Below are positions 51,188 through 61,015 of a DNA stretch of 64,000 nt, piece after piece (the first letter of the stretch is position 1; the number at the start of each line of letters is the position of its first letter). The stretch covers positions 310,001-374,000 of the forward strand of contig NZ_NPKH01000020.1 in NCBI RefSeq assembly GCF_002284535.1. Reading direction: 5' to 3'. The notes beneath the pieces were generated by a model. That model was given only the letters and a program-made list of their open reading frames with translations, was not told the DNA's origin and searched no databases. Origin of the DNA: Mesorhizobium wenxiniae (lineage in GTDB: Bacteria; Pseudomonadota; Alphaproteobacteria; Rhizobiales; Rhizobiaceae). The position numbers and the translations under genes are program-made.

Positions 51188-51849
51188 TGCTGCAGAGCGC
51201 TCCGGCCATGTACGCCATGTTCCGCAGCGCAGTCTTGGGCGCGAACCTGAGAAATTCGGTCCGCAACTTGTATTTCACCCATCCTTTTGACCGGCCGGCC
51301 AGGTGCTGCTCATAAGCAAGGTCATGGGCGAAAGTCATTTGCCTCTCAACCTTGAGACCAGAAGTCTTCAGCAGATTTTCGAACGTCAACGGCGTGTAGA
51401 AATTGATGTGCCCATACGGCCCGGACATCCGAATGGCGCGATTGAGGTTTCTCGTATGCTCCAGCGGCACCTCGATGTAGAGCTTCTTGCAGACCCTCGC
51501 CGCCTCCATCAAAAACATCCGTTCGTGCTCGACATGTTCGACGACGTGGATGGCGAGACCGAGATCGAACGACTTGTCGGGATGAGGGATGTGGTAGCCG
51601 TCAAAGATATCCAGGCTGGCTAAGTTCGCGACATTCCTGGCCTTAATGGCCTCGACGCCACTTGTTGAAATCTCGACGGCTCCAAGAGTCTTCCCGAGAC
51701 CTTTCTTGTTCAGCTTGTCCAGAACGGCACATCCTCCTAAGGATCACCCCCGCCAAGCCAACCGTGCCATAGTGCGCGAACCGCGTCCAGTGCGGACTAG
51801 GCGCCTCCCAGCCACACTTCGACGAGCCTTCGGCATCGTCCTTAGGCAC
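51180..51849 (-). pseudogene. Class I SAM-dependent methyltransferase remnant
   Basis: A frame open from 51743 to 51180 encodes GGCAVLDKLNKKGLGKTLGA, KSFDLGLAIHVVEHVEHERM and YIEVPLEHTRNLNRAIRMSG, typical of Methyltransf_11/23 proteins. It has no start codon before the internal ATG at 51518, and an in-frame TGA lies at 51744-51746. A different frame upstream (from a GTG at 51849) gives WTRFAHYGTVGLAGVILRR, the probable N-terminus, so a frameshift near 51745 broke the gene. It likely once modified a surface or phage polysaccharide. Confidence 0.7.
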
Positions 51850-51875
51850 TGTGATTCCTCGACAATAAGTTCGGG

Positions 51876-54511
51876 TCATTGAACTGTTAGGATCTTCTTT
51901 CCGACGATCACCCATTCCTCGCCCTCTGCAAGCGTCGCGATCACTTTACCCTTGCACTGAATAGCGAATGGCGTGGCCTTACCCCCTTTCCGCGACGTAT
52001 TTCGATGAAGCGCAATGCATTGCCGTCGTGGCCGGCGTCGTTGAAGTGCAGGCCTTTTGATAGGCCCCCGAGCTGATGTAATCGAACCCGTCGATCGGGA
52101 TCGTCGGCACATTGCGCGACCGGGTAGGTTTGGCGGATCGCGCCAAGCGCTGCGTCGTATGTTCGGCCGCCCGTATAGCTGCCATCCCAAGACGAGGACG
52201 GGCGTTGGCGGCGCCAGGGCCGCTTCCAGCGTGTTGATGATCGACGTGATGTTCGTTGAAATCGTCGCCGGCGGCGTGCCAAAGCTGTCGTTGATGCCCA
52301 GGGCGAGGACCGGCACGATCTTGCCGCCAGCATAGCCGCATTGTGCGACCGCAGAAGCAAGGCGCGGCGCGTTGAAGGACGCGAATGTATAGCTTCCGTG
52401 CGCGGCGCGCGGCGCGCGGCGTCCGCAGACGCGGGCGCGAGCCGGCCGCCTTTATGCCGAGACGGATAAGCCCGGTGATCTCCACAGGTCCGCCTGCGAC
52501 CGTGAGGGTATAGTTTCCGCTCGCCGCCTGCCCTGTCAGGGACGGGCCGGAATATTGATCGAGTGCCAGAGCACCGGCAGCGTTCACAGTCTTGTAGGCC
52601 GCGCCGCCGTTGAAGGCGAAGGCGAAGGCGAGCGAGCCTTGACCGGCGTCCTGGGTGTGGTGGACGCCGACCTGTTCATAGGCGCCCGTGAAAGCCAGGG
52701 ACGCACCATCCGCAAGGATGATGCTTTCGCCGAGCGGCCCGCGCGTTCCCGTCGAGACGGTTCCGCTGGTCGTGACGCCATAGAAGGCGGGCGTGTAGGT
52801 AGAGCTTGGCCGCAGCGCCGTCATGCCCGGTTCATCGTCAGCAATACTGACATTTGCGAACTGCGTGACGCGATTGAACCAGTGTGCGGGGCGGTTGCTG
52901 GCCAGCGCCCAATGACAGCCGGAACCGCTTGCCCCGGCATTAACTTCGGTAATGTACCCATCGGACGGCGCTGGCGTTTGCATGACAACGCTGTAGTTCG
53001 ACGGGGTATTCGTGCCTGTGTTGACCAATGACGGCCAGCCAACAACCTGCTCTGATCCGACAATATCAGCCAGTTCGTTTGCGCTAGCATAGGCAGCACG
53101 CGCCTTGACGCCGATTTCGCCCGTGAAAGTTGCCTTCCATTGCGGGCCACTGGTAAAACCAATGGTCTTGGCGGTGTTCGACGTAGGAACCGCCGCCGTG
53201 AACCACTCGGCTTCGCCGTTCGGAATGGCCCCCGCCGTATAGTACCAGGTGCCGGAGCCGGTGCGCTGGAGGCCCATGACACTGCCGGCCGGTTTCAGGA
53301 TCGAGAGCCCCGAGTTGACGGAGGACGGGCCGGCAACGGCAAGGATGGTTTGTTCAGAGACGAGACTCAGCGTGCCGTCGCCCTCGACGTGGGCAAAGAC
53401 GACATGAATGGTCCCGGCTGTCACACCGAAACCGAGCTCTACGCTCGACAGATTTTCATCTATCGCGGACAGAGACCCCGGCCAGTAATAGACAGAAGTG
53501 TTAGTGATAGCCGTGCCGCCGACCGAGCCGGTAATGGCTACCGGACCCACCGTCCGCGATCCGATCAAGGCGATGACTTCCGCCGCTGACGCGCGAACGC
53601 CCGTGTCGATGGCAACCGGCCCGCCACTACGTTGTCCATTCCGAGGATACCGGCGCCGATTTCGGTCCAAAAGTATTCACCAACCTCAACATTCCGGGCA
53701 AGAACCGGTGGGGCGCTGGCACCAGCGAGGCCGGCTGACGCGCCAAAGCTAAAAGCAGGTGCGGTGGTATAGGAACCCGACGCCGTGATGAGGATCATAG
53801 TGACTACGCCGCCAGCGACGATGAACCGACCGGCAGCGCCAGAGCCAACACCGCCAGTAATGGCGAGATCGAATGTCCCATCAGTCCCGCCAGCACCGCC
53901 CACGAGCGCACCGCTACCAACGATACCAAAGCCGACCGCCCACACGATCGTCGGGAAGATGCCCTTGCCATACAGGGACGCGTCGCGCCGCCTGGGCGCT
54001 GGCCAGATTGGCCGCGGTTGCTTCGACATCGGCGGCGGTTTGTCCGGCATTGGCGGCGGAGGTGGAGGCGCTGGCAGCTGCCTGGCCGGCACTGGTCTCA
54101 GTGGCATCCTTCAGCACCTTCGTTTCATCGCGCAGCGCTTCCGCCTCATCGACAACGTCTGAAATGTCGGGCGACACAAACGGGATAATGGCGATGGCGT
54201 CGGTGCCCACGACCGGCTCGTCGGCCGTAAACTGAAACACCCGGTCGACATTGACTGTCCCTATCTGGGTGTGGACCGTCGTTCCCTTCTGCAAGGTGCG
54301 GGCGGTGCGGGCATCGGCGGCGCGAAGCCATTCGCCTTCGCTCACCGTGTAGATCCCGTTCTTCGTCGGGTCGGACTGGGTCGCCAACCTCGAATGGCAC
54401 GCCGTCGATGGTTTTCAGGCCATGAAGGAGGATGTTGGCTGTGGTCGCCAGACGCACGGGTTCGCGTTCGCCGGTCAGAAGTCGAACGGCGGCAGTTGCA
54501 GGTCGGGCCAT
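51876..54511 (-). pseudogene. Phage tail-fibre / receptor-binding gene with SGNH-hydrolase-like end, many frameshifts
   Basis: The start at 54511 (MARPATAAVRLLTGEREPVR) leads into a typical Rhizobiales tail-fibre N-terminus. Frame changes are visible near 54390 (to TKNGIYTVSEGEWLRAADAR), 53990 (to GIFPTIVWAVGFGIVGSGAL), 53630 (to VAIDTGVRASAAEVIALI) and 52440. A helical, Ala/Ser-rich stretch lies around 54060-54120. The last 500 bases jump between three frames but contain VPVLALGINDSFGTPPATIS and HFNDAGH, the latter like block V of SGNH esterases. Joined length about 870 residues. It cannot be translated as one chain now. Confidence 0.75.
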
Positions 54512-54530
54512 CAGGCTTGCTCCATGAAAA

Positions 54531-54552
54531 AAGCCTCGGCGAAGCGAGGCTT
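54531..54552 (-). terminator. Intrinsic terminator (minus strand)
   Basis: Arms AAGCCTCG (54531-54538) and CGAGGCTT (54545-54552) with a six-base loop; on the minus strand the stem is followed by a run of six T (54532-54527). It ends transcription coming from 54.6-55.9 kb, just before the tail-fibre start. Confidence 0.75.
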
Positions 54553-54736
54553 AAAAGTGCTCTATGATTTCAGCGCGCACCACAGGACCTGCCCGTCGAT
54601 TGTCGATGCCAGCCGCGACGATCGCGTCCGTATTTGCGGATGCGCAGGCTTCGAATATCATGTCAGTTTTCTGCTGTCTGCCGAGATTGCGCTTTCTAGG
54701 CGGGGCGTCGCTTAGCAGTCGCTTAGCACCTGTCAT
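54551..54736 (-). CDS. Hypothetical small protein
   Basis: 61 residues, basic N-terminus (RLLSDAPPRKRNLGRQQKTD) and a helix-prone rest (FEACASANTDAIVAAGIDNR). No family recognised and no strong ribosome site. In its favour, its stop coincides with the terminator at 54531-54552, so a transcript ends exactly there. It lies between the glycosyltransferase gene and the tail fibre. Confidence 0.35.
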   Translation of the reverse strand: MTGAKRLLSDAPPRKRNLGRQQKTDMIFEACASANTDAIVAAGIDNRRAGPVVRAEIIEHF

Positions 54737-54790
54737 TTCAGCCGGTCTCAGATCAGGTGAGTTTAGGTGCCGGCACCTCGTGTTTAAGAC

Positions 54791-55927
54791 CTAAGCGCCG
54801 TCTTCGACGAGAGCGGACGGATCAATACTCCTCGGACTTGACTCGCGAAGCTGGCGCGGCGTTGGCGTCTTGAGGGCCATCTGGACTCGCCTTCGAAGCC
54901 ACTCCGGAGGAAATGGCTGGCAGATGAAGGTCGGATCGGCGTCGAAGAAACGCTCTGAGGTACAGATGGAATGCGGCGAGGTCGGAACCATGCGCTGTTT
55001 AACGGCAAGCATTCTTGGTACAAAGCGACACAGCCGCCGCCACAGGTCTTGTGCGGACGGCTTTGCGAAGACATGAAACAGCGCGGCCGGATCGATCCGT
55101 GTTGCGTGGACAAGCGGAGCGATGGCCGCGCCTGGCGACGTGCGGGCGGCTTCGCTGCCATAATACGCTGACGCCACGCCATCGGACCAACGAAACAAGA
55201 AAGACGCTAGCCTGGGATGTCGCGTGCGGACTGTTTCAAGGACGATCCGGTGCGACGTCAGCATGGCGACATACCTGGTCGACATAGAAGATGGTGATCG
55301 CCGGTAACCAATCAGATACTCGGGAACGACATCATAATCGCAGATCGCGGCAATGTTGAGCTGCATCTGCAAGTCTTCGGCTCCTTGGGCCCCTGCGGCT
55401 CTGAGCGACGGGTCGTATCCCCCGGTTGCCGTAAGAACTGATCGCCTGATTAGCGGTGAACTTGCATTGCCGATAAAATTCTCAACCAGCAGCCAGTTGT
55501 GAACGTCCCCGCGAGCGAGAATTGGTGGGGAGCATTCTATCACCAAATCATCATCATCGATGACCCTATACCATGCGTAGACAAGGCCGAGAGACGGCCG
55601 CGATTGAAAGAGGCCGTGCTGCTTCTCCAGCTTTGTCGGGTGCCACACATCATCCGCATCAAGCGGCGCTATAAATTCACCCTTCGCCGCATGAATTGCC
55701 AGGTTTCTGGCGACAGCAACCCCTTGGTTCTGCTGTCTCAGAAGAGAAATACGCGGATCACTGGTTGCAAATGTCTCGACGATCTCAGCGGTCCGGTCGG
55801 TCGACCCGTCATCGACCACTATGATCTCCAGCTGTTTGAAAGTTTGTGAGGCGGCCGACTGGAGGGTGTGTCGGATAGTCTTTTCCGCATTGTAAGCAGG
55901 AATGATGACGGAAACTGCGGGTTGCAT
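54791..55927 (-). CDS. Family 2 glycosyltransferase
   Basis: 378 residues from the ATG at 55927. GT-A fold with VSVIIPAYNAEKTIRHTLQS, IIVVDDGSTDRTAEIV (nucleotide-sugar binding) and the DxD-like LDADDVWHP near residue 92. The acceptor region has GAEDLQMQLN, similar to the ED motif of the family. It transfers a sugar to a growing surface polysaccharide at the cytoplasmic face. It is opposite in direction to the export genes that follow and may be a separate unit. Confidence 0.9.
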   Translation of the reverse strand: MQPAVSVIIPAYNAEKTIRHTLQSAASQTFKQLEIIVVDDGSTDRTAEIVETFATSDPRISLLRQQNQGVAVARNLAIHAAKGEFIAPLDADDVWHPTKLEKQHGLFQSRPSLGLVYAWYRVIDDDDLVIECSPPILARGDVHNWLLVENFIGNASSPLIRRSVLTATGGYDPSLRAAGAQGAEDLQMQLNIAAICDYDVVPEYLIGYRRSPSSMSTRYVAMLTSHRIVLETVRTRHPRLASFLFRWSDGVASAYYGSEAARTSPGAAIAPLVHATRIDPAALFHVFAKPSAQDLWRRLCRFVPRMLAVKQRMVPTSPHSICTSERFFDADPTFICQPFPPEWLRRRVQMALKTPTPRQLRESSPRSIDPSALVEDGA

Positions 55928-56284
55928 ATCAAAAAAAGCCTGCTTTTGATGAAGGATGAATGCCACCAGCCTAAATACTAGCATGCTCGAGCGGGATAGT
56001 ATCAAGCCGCTTGTCCCTACCGGCTACTTCAAAATCTGAGAATTCGCCCGGTATTCGCACTCACGGCGGCGACATGTGCTAATATGCTGGTTCCAATCCG
56101 CTCAAACTTGTGGATACCTTCATGCTTCCTTTCGTTTCGCTCACATCCGTGCCCATGGCCTCGTGGTCTTATTGCCATCAGCTATATGCTTTGAACACTC
56201 ACATGTATCGCGTTTCTGCCGATGGGGATGGCATCCGCGATCGGACATGAGCGTAGTTTTTACTGTTCCCGCGGCGGGAGACCG
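55928..56284. promoter_or_regulatory. Divergent intergenic region
   Basis: 357 bases between the glycosyltransferase and deacetylase starts, more A+T-rich than its neighbours. ATCAAAA and TTTTGAT form a small inverted pair near 55926-55948. It must hold promoters for both directions, but none is convincing by eye. Confidence 0.4.
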
Positions 56285-57256
56285 ATGGTGATTCCGCGCG
56301 TTCTCCTGCAGCTCGGTCGGCTGGTGCGGCGTCGACCCCTGCGCCGTGCTCCCATCATACTGATGTACCATCGCGTTGCAGATATCGCCGTCGATCCATG
56401 GAGCCTAGCCGTCCATCCGGCGAGGTTCGACGAACAAATCGAAGCGCTGACGCGGACCCGGCGGGTGGTGCATTTGCATGAGCTGTTCGATGTCATCGAA
56501 CGGGGAAAGCCGGGCAAACCGCTTGCGGTTGTCACGTTTGACGACGGCTATCACGACGTCTACAGCAACGCTCGCCCGATCCTACAGCGTCACGACTGCC
56601 CGATGACGCTGTTTGTTGCGACGGGAGCAATAGGAAGCGGCAGAGAATTCTGGTGGGATGCGCTCACGCGCATCTGTCTTGAGACGCCTGAACTGCCTGA
56701 CCAACTCGACATCACGATCGAGGGAGGCAGGCATCACTGGCCTATCCCGAAGATGGTGGATCAGGCCGGCCGTGACAAAGTCTACCGGGAGGTGTGGTCG
56801 GCGCTCCGAACGCTGCCGTATGAGCGGCAGAACGCACACGTCGAAGACATTGCGAAATGGGCAGGCGTTGGTCTCGACGCCAGGCCAGAGCACTGTATTA
56901 TGACTCCCGCGGAAGTTGGTGACATCAGTGACGACCTGATCACGATTGGCGGTCATACTGTCAGTCATCCCACGCTTCCGGCCCATTCCTTCGCGACCCA
57001 GCTTCGCGAGATCGTCGACGGCCGTTCGGCCTGTGAGCAAATGACCGGAAAACGCGTTCTCTCTTTTGCATATCCATTCGGAGACCATGACGCTCTGTCG
57101 GTATCTGCCGTCAGGAAAGCGGGATTTGAGTTCGCATGCACGACGCGCGCCGGGTGCGTTGCGCCCGAGGCAGACGTGCTGCGTTTACCTCGATTGTATG
57201 TCGGCAACTGGTCAGGGGACGAATTCTTGCGAAAAATCGAGGATCATCTGTTCTGA
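56285..57256 (+). CDS. Polysaccharide deacetylase family protein
   Basis: 323 residues from the ATG at 56285, with CGGGAG upstream. NodB-homology motifs: PLAVVTFDDGYHDVY (metal and base Asp), the HTVSHP metal histidines near residue 230, and later FAYPFGDHDA. These enzymes remove N-acetyl groups from glycans; near glycosyltransferases and an exporter it should trim the surface polysaccharide or its repeat. The stop shares a base with the permease start (TGATG). Confidence 0.9.
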   Translation: MVIPRVLLQLGRLVRRRPLRRAPIILMYHRVADIAVDPWSLAVHPARFDEQIEALTRTRRVVHLHELFDVIERGKPGKPLAVVTFDDGYHDVYSNARPILQRHDCPMTLFVATGAIGSGREFWWDALTRICLETPELPDQLDITIEGGRHHWPIPKMVDQAGRDKVYREVWSALRTLPYERQNAHVEDIAKWAGVGLDARPEHCIMTPAEVGDISDDLITIGGHTVSHPTLPAHSFATQLREIVDGRSACEQMTGKRVLSFAYPFGDHDALSVSAVRKAGFEFACTTRAGCVAPEADVLRLPRLYVGNWSGDEFLRKIEDHLF

Positions 57257-58101
57257 TGAACGCACAGCAGACTACCATTATCACTCCTCGACGCGGCTGG
57301 TTTGACCTCGATTTCTGGCACCTGTGGCGCTATCGCGATCTGCTGCTCCTGTTCGCGATGCGCGACATCAAAGTCCGCTACAAGCAGACCTTGCTTGGTC
57401 CGGCTTGGCTGATCCTGCAGCCCCTGGCGCTTACCGCAGCCTTGACCACCGTCATCAGCGGTATCGCGGGCATATCAACCGGTGGCCATCCCGCGCCAAT
57501 CTTTTATCTGACAGCGCTGGTGCTATGGTCGTATTTTTCCCAAGTCGTCTCCACCGCGAGCCAGGTCTTCATTGCCAACGGTCATCTTTTCAGCAAGATC
57601 TACTTCCCGCGACTCGTCGTTCCCGTGTCGTCGCTGCTGTCGAACAGTGTGGCCCTGGCGATCCAGCTTGGCGTCGCATTGGCCTTCTTGCTCTGGTACC
57701 AGCTGACAGGAAAAGTGGACGGGTTGTCGTGGCGCCTCGCGTTCTTTCCGCTGGTGATCATCCAGATCGCGGCATTCTCGTTGGCTGTTGGGCTTTGTCT
57801 AGGAGCGTCAACCGCGAAGTACCGCGATACAGCTCATATGACTCCGTTCCTCATTCAGATCTGGCTGTTCGTGACGCCGATCATCTTTCCTTTTTCGGCT
57901 ATTCCCGAGCAGTACCGGACGCTGACTGGATTTCTGAATCCGCTCGCTGTCATAATTGATGAATGGCGCTGGTGCTTCTTCGGCACTTCGGCAGTCGGTG
58001 CGCCACAAATCGCTGCAGCGCTTGTCACGACCTCGGTCGTGCTGTTCATCGGCGTCGTGATCTTTCAACGCGTCGAACGAACGGCCATGGACATGCTGTG
58101 A
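57256..58101 (+). CDS. ABC-2 type polysaccharide export permease (Wzm-like)
   Basis: 281 residues starting in a TGATG overlap. Six membrane segments, preceded by WRYRDLLLLFAMRDIKVRYKQT, the typical entry of Wzm/TagG/KpsM permeases, and LGPAWLILQPLALTAALTTV. It forms the inner-membrane pore that exports an undecaprenyl-linked O-antigen or capsule together with the ATPase at 61016-62248, three genes downstream. Confidence 0.93.
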   Translation: MNAQQTTIITPRRGWFDLDFWHLWRYRDLLLLFAMRDIKVRYKQTLLGPAWLILQPLALTAALTTVISGIAGISTGGHPAPIFYLTALVLWSYFSQVVSTASQVFIANGHLFSKIYFPRLVVPVSSLLSNSVALAIQLGVALAFLLWYQLTGKVDGLSWRLAFFPLVIIQIAAFSLAVGLCLGASTAKYRDTAHMTPFLIQIWLFVTPIIFPFSAIPEQYRTLTGFLNPLAVIIDEWRWCFFGTSAVGAPQIAAALVTTSVVLFIGVVIFQRVERTAMDML

Positions 58102-58174
58102 AGAGAAATGACAACCCTTGCGGCCCCGTAGAGAGTGAAGGTCGCCCTTCGTCGGCCGCCGCGCATTCTGCACA

Positions 58175-59140
58175 ATGGGCACGACGCCGATGCCATTGAT
58201 CTCCGTCATCACGCCTTTCCTCAATGTCGAGCGGTTTCTTCCGGACGCGATCGAAAGCGTGCGCGTGCAAACCTTCACCGACTGGGAAATGCTTCTTATT
58301 GACGACGGATCATCCGACGGGAGCGTTGCAATCGCGGTGGCTGCAGCAACCGGCGATCCGCGGATCCGTTTCATTCGATCGAACGGCCAGCGTCGCGGCG
58401 CCGCCGCGGCGCGCAATGCCGGAATCGCGGCGGCGTCGGGCATGTTCTTCACGTTCCTGGATGGCGACGATATATTTGAGCCGGAAAAATTCGAGACGGA
58501 ACTTGCGATCTTTGATGCGCATCCTCGCGCCAAGGTCCTTTACGGACCGACCCTGTGGTGGTTCCCCGATGAGCCGCACAGGAACTGGACCGACTCGATG
58601 CCACGCCAATCGGGCCGTCTGCACATGCCGCCCGACCTGCTCGACCAGGTCATCGTGCGCCAGCGGGCTCATGTGCCGTGCATCTGCTCGATCATGGTTC
58701 ACCGCGAAGCTTTGGTAGCGGTGGGCGGCTTCGATGAGGCGTTCGAGCTCTACGAAGACCAGACCCTTCTAGTGAAGCTGCTGTTGCGCTATCCGGTATT
58801 CGTGACATCCACGCCCACCGGCCGATACAGGCAGCACCTCGATTCGACATCGGCCAAGGCGACTGCTTCCGGCATCTACGATCGACTGCGCCCGCATGCT
58901 GCTCGCATCGGCTTCCTCGAATGGGTTGAGATGCATGCGTCGGCCTCGGGATTGATGACGCCGGAGTTGCAGCGGGCGCTCCGCTTCGCATTTGCGCGCT
59001 ATCCGGCCCAGCGTCGGCCCCTGACACTTCGCGATAGGTTTGACCTCGCCATCGAAGCCGGACGCTGGTTCGCCCGGCGGCTGACGCCACGCCGCACCCT
59101 GTCGAAGGTGTTCAAGCTGCTGACGAGAGCACGGAAGTAG
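58175..59140 (+). CDS. Family 2 glycosyltransferase
   Basis: 321 residues. N-terminal PLISVITPFLNVERFLPDAI, LLIDDGSSDGSVAIAV and the DxD region FLDGDDIFEPEKFE. The acceptor-side motif YEDQTLLVKLLLRYP matches the ED motif. No membrane segment. It acts on the glycan exported by the neighbouring Wzm/Wzt pair. The start at 58175 has no clear ribosome site; the ATG at 58190 is an alternative. It follows the permease by 73 bases. Confidence 0.9.
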   Translation: MGTTPMPLISVITPFLNVERFLPDAIESVRVQTFTDWEMLLIDDGSSDGSVAIAVAAATGDPRIRFIRSNGQRRGAAAARNAGIAAASGMFFTFLDGDDIFEPEKFETELAIFDAHPRAKVLYGPTLWWFPDEPHRNWTDSMPRQSGRLHMPPDLLDQVIVRQRAHVPCICSIMVHREALVAVGGFDEAFELYEDQTLLVKLLLRYPVFVTSTPTGRYRQHLDSTSAKATASGIYDRLRPHAARIGFLEWVEMHASASGLMTPELQRALRFAFARYPAQRRPLTLRDRFDLAIEAGRWFARRLTPRRTLSKVFKLLTRARK

Positions 59141-59381
59141 TGGGCGGGATCGGTGGCGCGGATTGGATCGCGACCGAGCCTGAGATGTCTGATACTAACG
59201 ATACCGTTTTACGTGAATGACAAGTCGCATCGCCTCGCTGGGGGCGACGTGCTAAAACGAACGAGTGTCCATCATTTCTGTGCCAAAATTCTGTTTGTGA
59301 GGCCTACGGTCGCGTTCGATTTCTGGCAACGAACACCAGCCCGTTGCCTCTCTGCGAAGCTAAGGAGAATTTGGCTGTTTC

Positions 59382-61010
59382 ATGATCGCAGTCGTCATAA
59401 CAACTTACAACCATACTCGCTTTCTCGAGGAAGCCATTCAGAGCTGTCTTCATCAAAGCCGGCCGATCGATGAAATTATTGTCGTTGACGACGGATCCAC
59501 CGACAATCCGGCATCGGTTGTCGAGCGTCATCCAGGCGTGCGCCTGATCAGGCAGGACAATTGCGGGCTCGCGGCCGCCCGAAACACCGGACTGGCGGCT
59601 TCCAGATCCGATTACATCACCTTTCTGGACGCGGATGATCGTCTCCTTCCAAATGCCATGGAGACGGGCGTGCGAGTGCTGGTTGCGCATCCAGATGCGG
59701 TTCTCGCTTACGGAGCTCATCGCTTCATCAATGGAAGCGGTGCGATCGAGTCAGACAAGCATCACGTCGCGCTTGTCGAAGATCCTTATCTTCAGTTACT
59801 GCGGACGGGAAACTTCATTGCGATGCATGCGACCGTGGTTTATCGGCGGGAGAGGCTCGCGGCCATAGGCGGGTTCGACGTTTCAATGCGGTCCTGCGAA
59901 GACTATGAGCTATTCTTGCGAATCGCCCGGCGCGGTTCGATTGTAACGCACGACGATGTCGTCGCCGAATATCGCATGCACGGCGACAACATGTCGAACA
60001 ATCGATCGATGATGCTCGCTGCAGCATTGTCGGTGCTTGACAAGCAGTTGGCAGGTCCGGTTGACGACGATGTGCGTCTTGCAGTCCGCGATGGTAGGCG
60101 GTTCTGGAAGACCTACTATACCGGAGAGATGACTACTGATGCCTTGCGCGCGATCCGCGCCGAACCCGCCAAAGCGATTCGCATGCTGCGGCAGGCTTTG
60201 CAGATGTCGCCGCCGATCACGCTGCAAACGGCGGCATTTAAGATAACACGCAAGGTCGGCAGGCATGTGCAACGGCTGCTCGGAGCTTCCGGCGCCGATT
60301 GGCGGGCTCCGCGCGTCGGTTCGGTGCGGTTTGGGGATTTCGCACGCACGATGCCGATGAGCCACTCATTTGGATATGATCGCGGCAAGCCAATAGATCG
60401 GTATTATATCGAGAATTTCCTACAATTGAATGCGGCCGACATACACGGCCGTGTGCTGGAAATCGGCGACAACAGCTACACGATGCATTTTGGCGGTGCT
60501 CATGTCGTCAAGAGCGACGTGCTGCATGTTGACCCCGATGATCCAAACGCGACCATCATAGGCGACCTGTCGCAGCCCGGAGTGCTGCCGTCAAACGCCT
60601 TCGACTGCATCATCCTCACGCAAACACTTCATCTGATCTTCGACATGTCGGCCGCGGTCGCTGCACTGGCCGAAGCGCTCAAGCCCGGGGGCGTGCTGCT
60701 GCTAACTGTTCCTGGCATCACCGCGGTCGATCGCGGGGAGTGGGGCAGCACGTGGTTCTGGTCATTGACGCAGGCGGCGTTGGCGAAGTTGCTTGCGAAA
60801 TCCTTCAGCCCGGCGAACATGGCGCTCGAAACCCACGGCAACGTCTTTGCGGCAGTTTGTTTTCTTCAGGGACTCGCCAAGGAAGAAGTTTCTGACCAGA
60901 AGCTCGACGTCCGGGATACCGCCTATCCTATCGTTGTCACGGCGCGCGTCGTGAAGGACGGGCTGACCGCGGATCAACCCGCCAGTCGAACCGCAAATGT
61001 TACGGCTTGA
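59382..61010 (+). CDS. Glycosyltransferase-methyltransferase fusion protein
   Basis: 542 residues with two enzymes. Residues about 1-235 are a family 2 glycosyltransferase (IAVVITTYNHTRFLEEAIQS, IIVVDDGSTDNPASVV, FLDADDRLLPN). Residues about 310-520 are a SAM methyltransferase-like domain (VLEIGDNSYTMHFGG, FDCIILTQTLHLIFDMSAAV, EALKPGGVLLLTVPGI). Such fusions can add and cap a sugar; terminal methylation is known to stop chain growth and mark O-antigens for Wzt-type export. This fits the Wzt with a C-terminal domain directly downstream. The stop overlaps a TTG of the next frame. Confidence 0.88.
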   Translation: MIAVVITTYNHTRFLEEAIQSCLHQSRPIDEIIVVDDGSTDNPASVVERHPGVRLIRQDNCGLAAARNTGLAASRSDYITFLDADDRLLPNAMETGVRVLVAHPDAVLAYGAHRFINGSGAIESDKHHVALVEDPYLQLLRTGNFIAMHATVVYRRERLAAIGGFDVSMRSCEDYELFLRIARRGSIVTHDDVVAEYRMHGDNMSNNRSMMLAAALSVLDKQLAGPVDDDVRLAVRDGRRFWKTYYTGEMTTDALRAIRAEPAKAIRMLRQALQMSPPITLQTAAFKITRKVGRHVQRLLGASGADWRAPRVGSVRFGDFARTMPMSHSFGYDRGKPIDRYYIENFLQLNAADIHGRVLEIGDNSYTMHFGGAHVVKSDVLHVDPDDPNATIIGDLSQPGVLPSNAFDCIILTQTLHLIFDMSAAVAALAEALKPGGVLLLTVPGITAVDRGEWGSTWFWSLTQAALAKLLAKSFSPANMALETHGNVFAAVCFLQGLAKEEVSDQKLDVRDTAYPIVVTARVVKDGLTADQPASRTANVTA

Positions 61011-61015
61011 GATCG

